Shown here piece after piece: positions 61,673-64,000 of a stretch of 64,000 bases of DNA (its first letter is position 1; each line of letters starts with the position of its first letter). Origin of the DNA: Sphingomonas panacis (lineage in GTDB: Bacteria; Pseudomonadota; Alphaproteobacteria; Sphingomonadales; Sphingomonadaceae). Position numbers and translations under genes: made by a program. The notes under the pieces are model-generated. The model was not told the origin of the DNA. It was given only the letters and a program-made list of their open reading frames with translations, and made no database searches. The stretch lies in assembly GCF_001717955.1 (NCBI RefSeq), contig NZ_CP014168.1:3505501-3569500 (forward strand), given 5' to 3'.

Positions 61673-61719
61673 GCCGATGGTATACTCGCCCGCAAATCGA
61701 AGACGCAACGCGAGCGAAA

Positions 61720-61742
61720 ATATGTCAATGTATTGACGATAT
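61720..61742. promoter_or_regulatory. Palindromic operator before the exported ThDP enzyme
   Basis: ATAT-GTCAA-TGTA-TTGAC-GATAT, an almost perfect palindrome 58 bases before the ThDP-enzyme start. It shares GTATTGACGATAT with the site at 60291-60311 in opposite orientation. The dyad length suits a GntR-, IclR- or MarR-type dimer. Confidence 0.65.
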
Positions 61743-61800
61743 GCGGCGTCTGTGCGATTCTCTGTTAACGGCGGAACCAATATCGCCGGGATGGAGAGAC

Positions 61801-63738
61801 ATGAAAGACGCCAAACATCTCGGCCGTCGCAGCTTTATCAAGGCTTCAGTGCTGGCAGGCGTTGCCGCGCCTGCGGTGCCCGTTTTCGCGCAAGGCCAGG
61901 GGGAGCCCGCACCGAGGAAGGTAGCGCCGCCCGGTACGGCGGCTGCCGCCGCGGAGAACGGCGCGCTCCCGCTCGTCGACGACGAACCGCAGCTGGTCAA
62001 GCGCCCCGGATCGGACTTCATGGTCGACCTGCTCAAGGCGACCGACACGCGCTACGTCGCTGCCATGGCGGGCGCGACCTTCCGCGGTCTCCACGAGTCG
62101 ATCGTTAACTATGGGGGTAACCGCGCGCCTGAATTGATCGTCTGCGTGCATGAAGAGATTTCAGCCGGAATTGCGCACGGTTACGCAAAGGTCGCTAACC
62201 AGCCCATGGCGTGCCTGGTGCACAGCACGGTCGGGCTCCTTCACGCATCGATGGCGATCTACAACGCTTGGTGTGACCGCGCGCCGATGATGGTGATCGC
62301 GGGCAACAGCCTTGACGCCACGAAGCGGCGTCCCGGTGTAGAGTGGGTGCACTCCGCACAGGATCTCGGCGCATTCGTCCGCGAATATGTCAAATACGAT
62401 GACACTCCCGTCAGCCTCGAGCACTATGCGGAATCCTACATGCGGGCGCACGAACTCTCGATGACGCCGCCCTATGAGCCAGTGATGATCGTGGCTGACT
62501 CCGAGCTCCAGGAAGAGGATGTCGGGGAAGGCGCCCGGCTTAAGGTCCCCGCGCGTGCGCCGGTGTCGCCGCCGGCAGCAGCGCCCGAGGCGATTGAACG
62601 CGCCGCCGGTATCCTTCTCGCCGCATCGGCACCGCTGATTGTTGCCGACCGCGCAGCACGCTCACAGCGGGGCGTGGACCTGATCGTCGAATTGGCGACG
62701 CTCCTGAACGCCCCAGTGATAGATCGCGCGGGCCGGCTCAACATGCCGACCACGCACTATCTGTGTCAGACAAGCCTCCAGAACACGCTCGTGCGCCAGG
62801 CCGACGCGATCCTCGGTCTCGAACTGACCGACCTCTGGGGCACTATCAACGCCGTGCCCGATGTCATCGGCCGCCCCTCGCGAAGGATCGCGAACGGCGA
62901 CGCGAAGGTGATCGGGATTAGCGCCAACTATGGCTATGTGAGGTCCGTCGTGCAGGACGCCCAGCGGTATTTCGCCGCGGATCTGGCGATCGACGCGGAT
63001 GCGGAGGCGAGCCTGCCGTCGCTGATCGCCGCCGTCCACCGGCAGGCTTCGCCCGAGCAGTTGGCGACGATCGGGGCACGGACGGAGAAACTCAAGGCGG
63101 CCTACACGACGATGCGAGCCGACGACGCATCGGCTGCGGCGATTGGCTGGGATGCCTCTCCGATCAGCACGGCCCGGCTTTCGATGGAGATTTGGGAGCA
63201 GATCAGCGGGCTTGACTGGGGACTTGTCTCGAACCACGCCTTCGTCAGTTCATGGCCCCAGCGGCTTTGGGATTTCACGAAATACCACCAATACATCGGT
63301 GGCGAGGGTGGCTACGGTGTTGGATATGGCGCACCAGCGGCAGTCGGCGCGGCGCTTGCCCACCGGGACGCTGGCCGCATTGCGGTCGCCATCCAGTGTG
63401 ATGGCGACCTCATGATGCTTCCCGGCGCTCTCTGGACCGCCGCGCATCACCGGCTCCCTTTATTGATGGTGATGCACAATAACCGTTCGTGGCACCAGGA
63501 GACGATGCACCTCAAGCGCATGGCGGGACGGCGCGACCGAGACCCTTACTCCTGGGCCATCGGAACGATGATGACTGACCCAGAGATCGACTTCGCCCAG
63601 ATCGCAAGAGGTATGGGTGTTCATGCCGAGGGGCCGATTTCGAAGCCGAACGAGTTGGTGGGCGCTCTTCAACGGGCGCTCGAGGTCGTGAAGAGCGGAC
63701 GTCCCGCACTTCTGGACACTCTGACGCAGATGAGGTGA
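61801..63738 (+). CDS. Tat-exported thiamine-diphosphate-dependent enzyme
   Basis: A 645-residue protein. The ATG at 61801 follows GGAGAG and begins a clear twin-arginine signal (Arg9-Arg10, RRSFIKASVLAGVAAPAVPVFA). The rest is a ThDP-enzyme fold: PYR domain with the cofactor Glu in VCVHEEISAGIAHGYA, central domain, then PP domain with CDGDLMMLPG and NNRSW closing the Mg-ThDP motif. The family (acetolactate synthase, benzoylformate decarboxylase, pyruvate oxidase) is cytosolic, so export is striking. A cytochrome c gene starts 3 bases later. Oxidative or non-oxidative decarboxylation of a 2-oxo acid in the periplasm is a guess. Confidence 0.88.
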   Translation: MKDAKHLGRRSFIKASVLAGVAAPAVPVFAQGQGEPAPRKVAPPGTAAAAAENGALPLVDDEPQLVKRPGSDFMVDLLKATDTRYVAAMAGATFRGLHESIVNYGGNRAPELIVCVHEEISAGIAHGYAKVANQPMACLVHSTVGLLHASMAIYNAWCDRAPMMVIAGNSLDATKRRPGVEWVHSAQDLGAFVREYVKYDDTPVSLEHYAESYMRAHELSMTPPYEPVMIVADSELQEEDVGEGARLKVPARAPVSPPAAAPEAIERAAGILLAASAPLIVADRAARSQRGVDLIVELATLLNAPVIDRAGRLNMPTTHYLCQTSLQNTLVRQADAILGLELTDLWGTINAVPDVIGRPSRRIANGDAKVIGISANYGYVRSVVQDAQRYFAADLAIDADAEASLPSLIAAVHRQASPEQLATIGARTEKLKAAYTTMRADDASAAAIGWDASPISTARLSMEIWEQISGLDWGLVSNHAFVSSWPQRLWDFTKYHQYIGGEGGYGVGYGAPAAVGAALAHRDAGRIAVAIQCDGDLMMLPGALWTAAHHRLPLLMVMHNNRSWHQETMHLKRMAGRRDRDPYSWAIGTMMTDPEIDFAQIARGMGVHAEGPISKPNELVGALQRALEVVKSGRPALLDTLTQMR

Positions 63739-63741
63739 CCG

Positions 63742-64000
63742 GTGCGCATTCCACTTCTCCTCGTTCCGACTGTCGTGCTGTCAGTGGCCATCATTTTGAG
63801 CCCGAGCAGCGCGCGCACAAGCGCCCAGTCGATCGCACGACTGACCGCCCCCTATGAGACGGGCGATCCCGGGCAGCGGCTCTACGTCCGGCAGGGCTGC
63901 TACCAGTGCCACGGCCTGGCGGGCCAGGGATCGATTCTGTCCGGACCTCCGCTTTCGGCGTCGCGGCTGGATGACACCTCCTTCCGCCGATACGTCCGGA
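63742..64000 (+). CDS. Cytochrome c, 3' partial
   Basis: A GTG start preceded by GAGG (63732-63735) opens a frame that leaves the window. It encodes a hydrophobic N-terminal signal (LLLVPTVVLSVAIIL) and then LYVRQGCYQCHGLAGQGS, a CxxCH heme-binding motif. It starts 3 bases after the ThDP enzyme and is surely co-transcribed. It is the likely electron acceptor or a partner subunit of that exported enzyme. Confidence 0.85.
   Translation, partial: MRIPLLLVPTVVLSVAIILSPSSARTSAQSIARLTAPYETGDPGQRLYVRQGCYQCHGLAGQGSILSGPPLSASRLDDTSFRRYVR

Overview
The window looks like chromosomal DNA from an alphaproteobacterium of the Sphingomonadaceae (Sphingomonas-like). The reasons are high GC, many TonB-dependent receptors, short palindromic repeats of a type I associate with sphingomonads, a probable sphingolipid-headgroup locus, and the aromatic and organosulfur catabolic genes. 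No rRNA, tRNA or CRISPR array was seen. The assignment rests on gene content only.

Layout. (1) 1-4.9 kb: a forward catabolic cluster with the end of a LeuD-like hydratase subunit, a PEP-mutase/isocitrate-lyase superfamily lyase, a zinc alcohol dehydrogenase, a VOC protein and an alpha/beta hydrolase whose nucleophile position is His. (2) 5.0-13.7 kb: a lipid/surface-polymer locus. Four genes joined by ATGA overlaps (lipid kinase, Tam41-like cytidylyltransferase, MobA-like nucleotidyltransferase, HAD phosphatase) are followed by a GINT1-N-like beta-propeller protein, a Wzx-like flippase and two CDP-glycerol glycerophosphotransferase-like proteins. (3) 14.5-32.7 kb: an organosulfur island. A TonB receptor, SsuA-like protein and flavin monooxygenase form one set. 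A seven-gene reverse operon (permease, ATPase, cysteine-dioxygenase-like, triple rhodanese, SsuD-like, SsuA-like, class II aldolase) is divergent from a LysR gene. A third set has a DszC/SfnB-like oxidoreductase, a D-2-hydroxyacid dehydrogenase and a truncated SsuA-like gene. (4) 32.7-39.6 kb: a pile-up of insertion sequences (IS3, two IS66-family elements, and an IS630-like element nested in an IS66 tnpA). The IS630-like element has an apparently identical copy at 20.2 kb.

(5) 39.6-57.3 kb: a predicted regulon for a sulfated, glycosylated aromatic. The reverse operon runs TonB receptor, GH3 glycosidase, gentisate 1,2-dioxygenase, fumarylpyruvate hydrolase, maleylpyruvate isomerase, sulfatase. 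Divergent from it are an MFS transporter and a LacI regulator, followed by a forward set of two sulfatases, a formylglycine-generating enzyme, a broken GH3 and another sulfatase. Copies of a palindrome centred on TTAGCGCTAA sit in the TonB/MFS intergenic region and before the sulfatase operon, which ties the parts into one LacI regulon. (6) 57.3-64 kb: IS remnants and an IS110 element, then a small system of exported proteins: a Tat-signal class II aldolase with a cytochrome c, a frameshifted gallate-dioxygenase-like pseudogene, a Tat-signal ThDP-dependent enzyme and a second cytochrome c. Two related palindromes lie upstream of the two intact halves.

The best candidates for undescribed biology are the LacI sulfatase/gentisate regulon, the exported ThDP enzyme with c-type cytochromes, and the ceramide-type headgroup locus. 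All functional statements are inferred from sequence motifs and family knowledge; no search was run.
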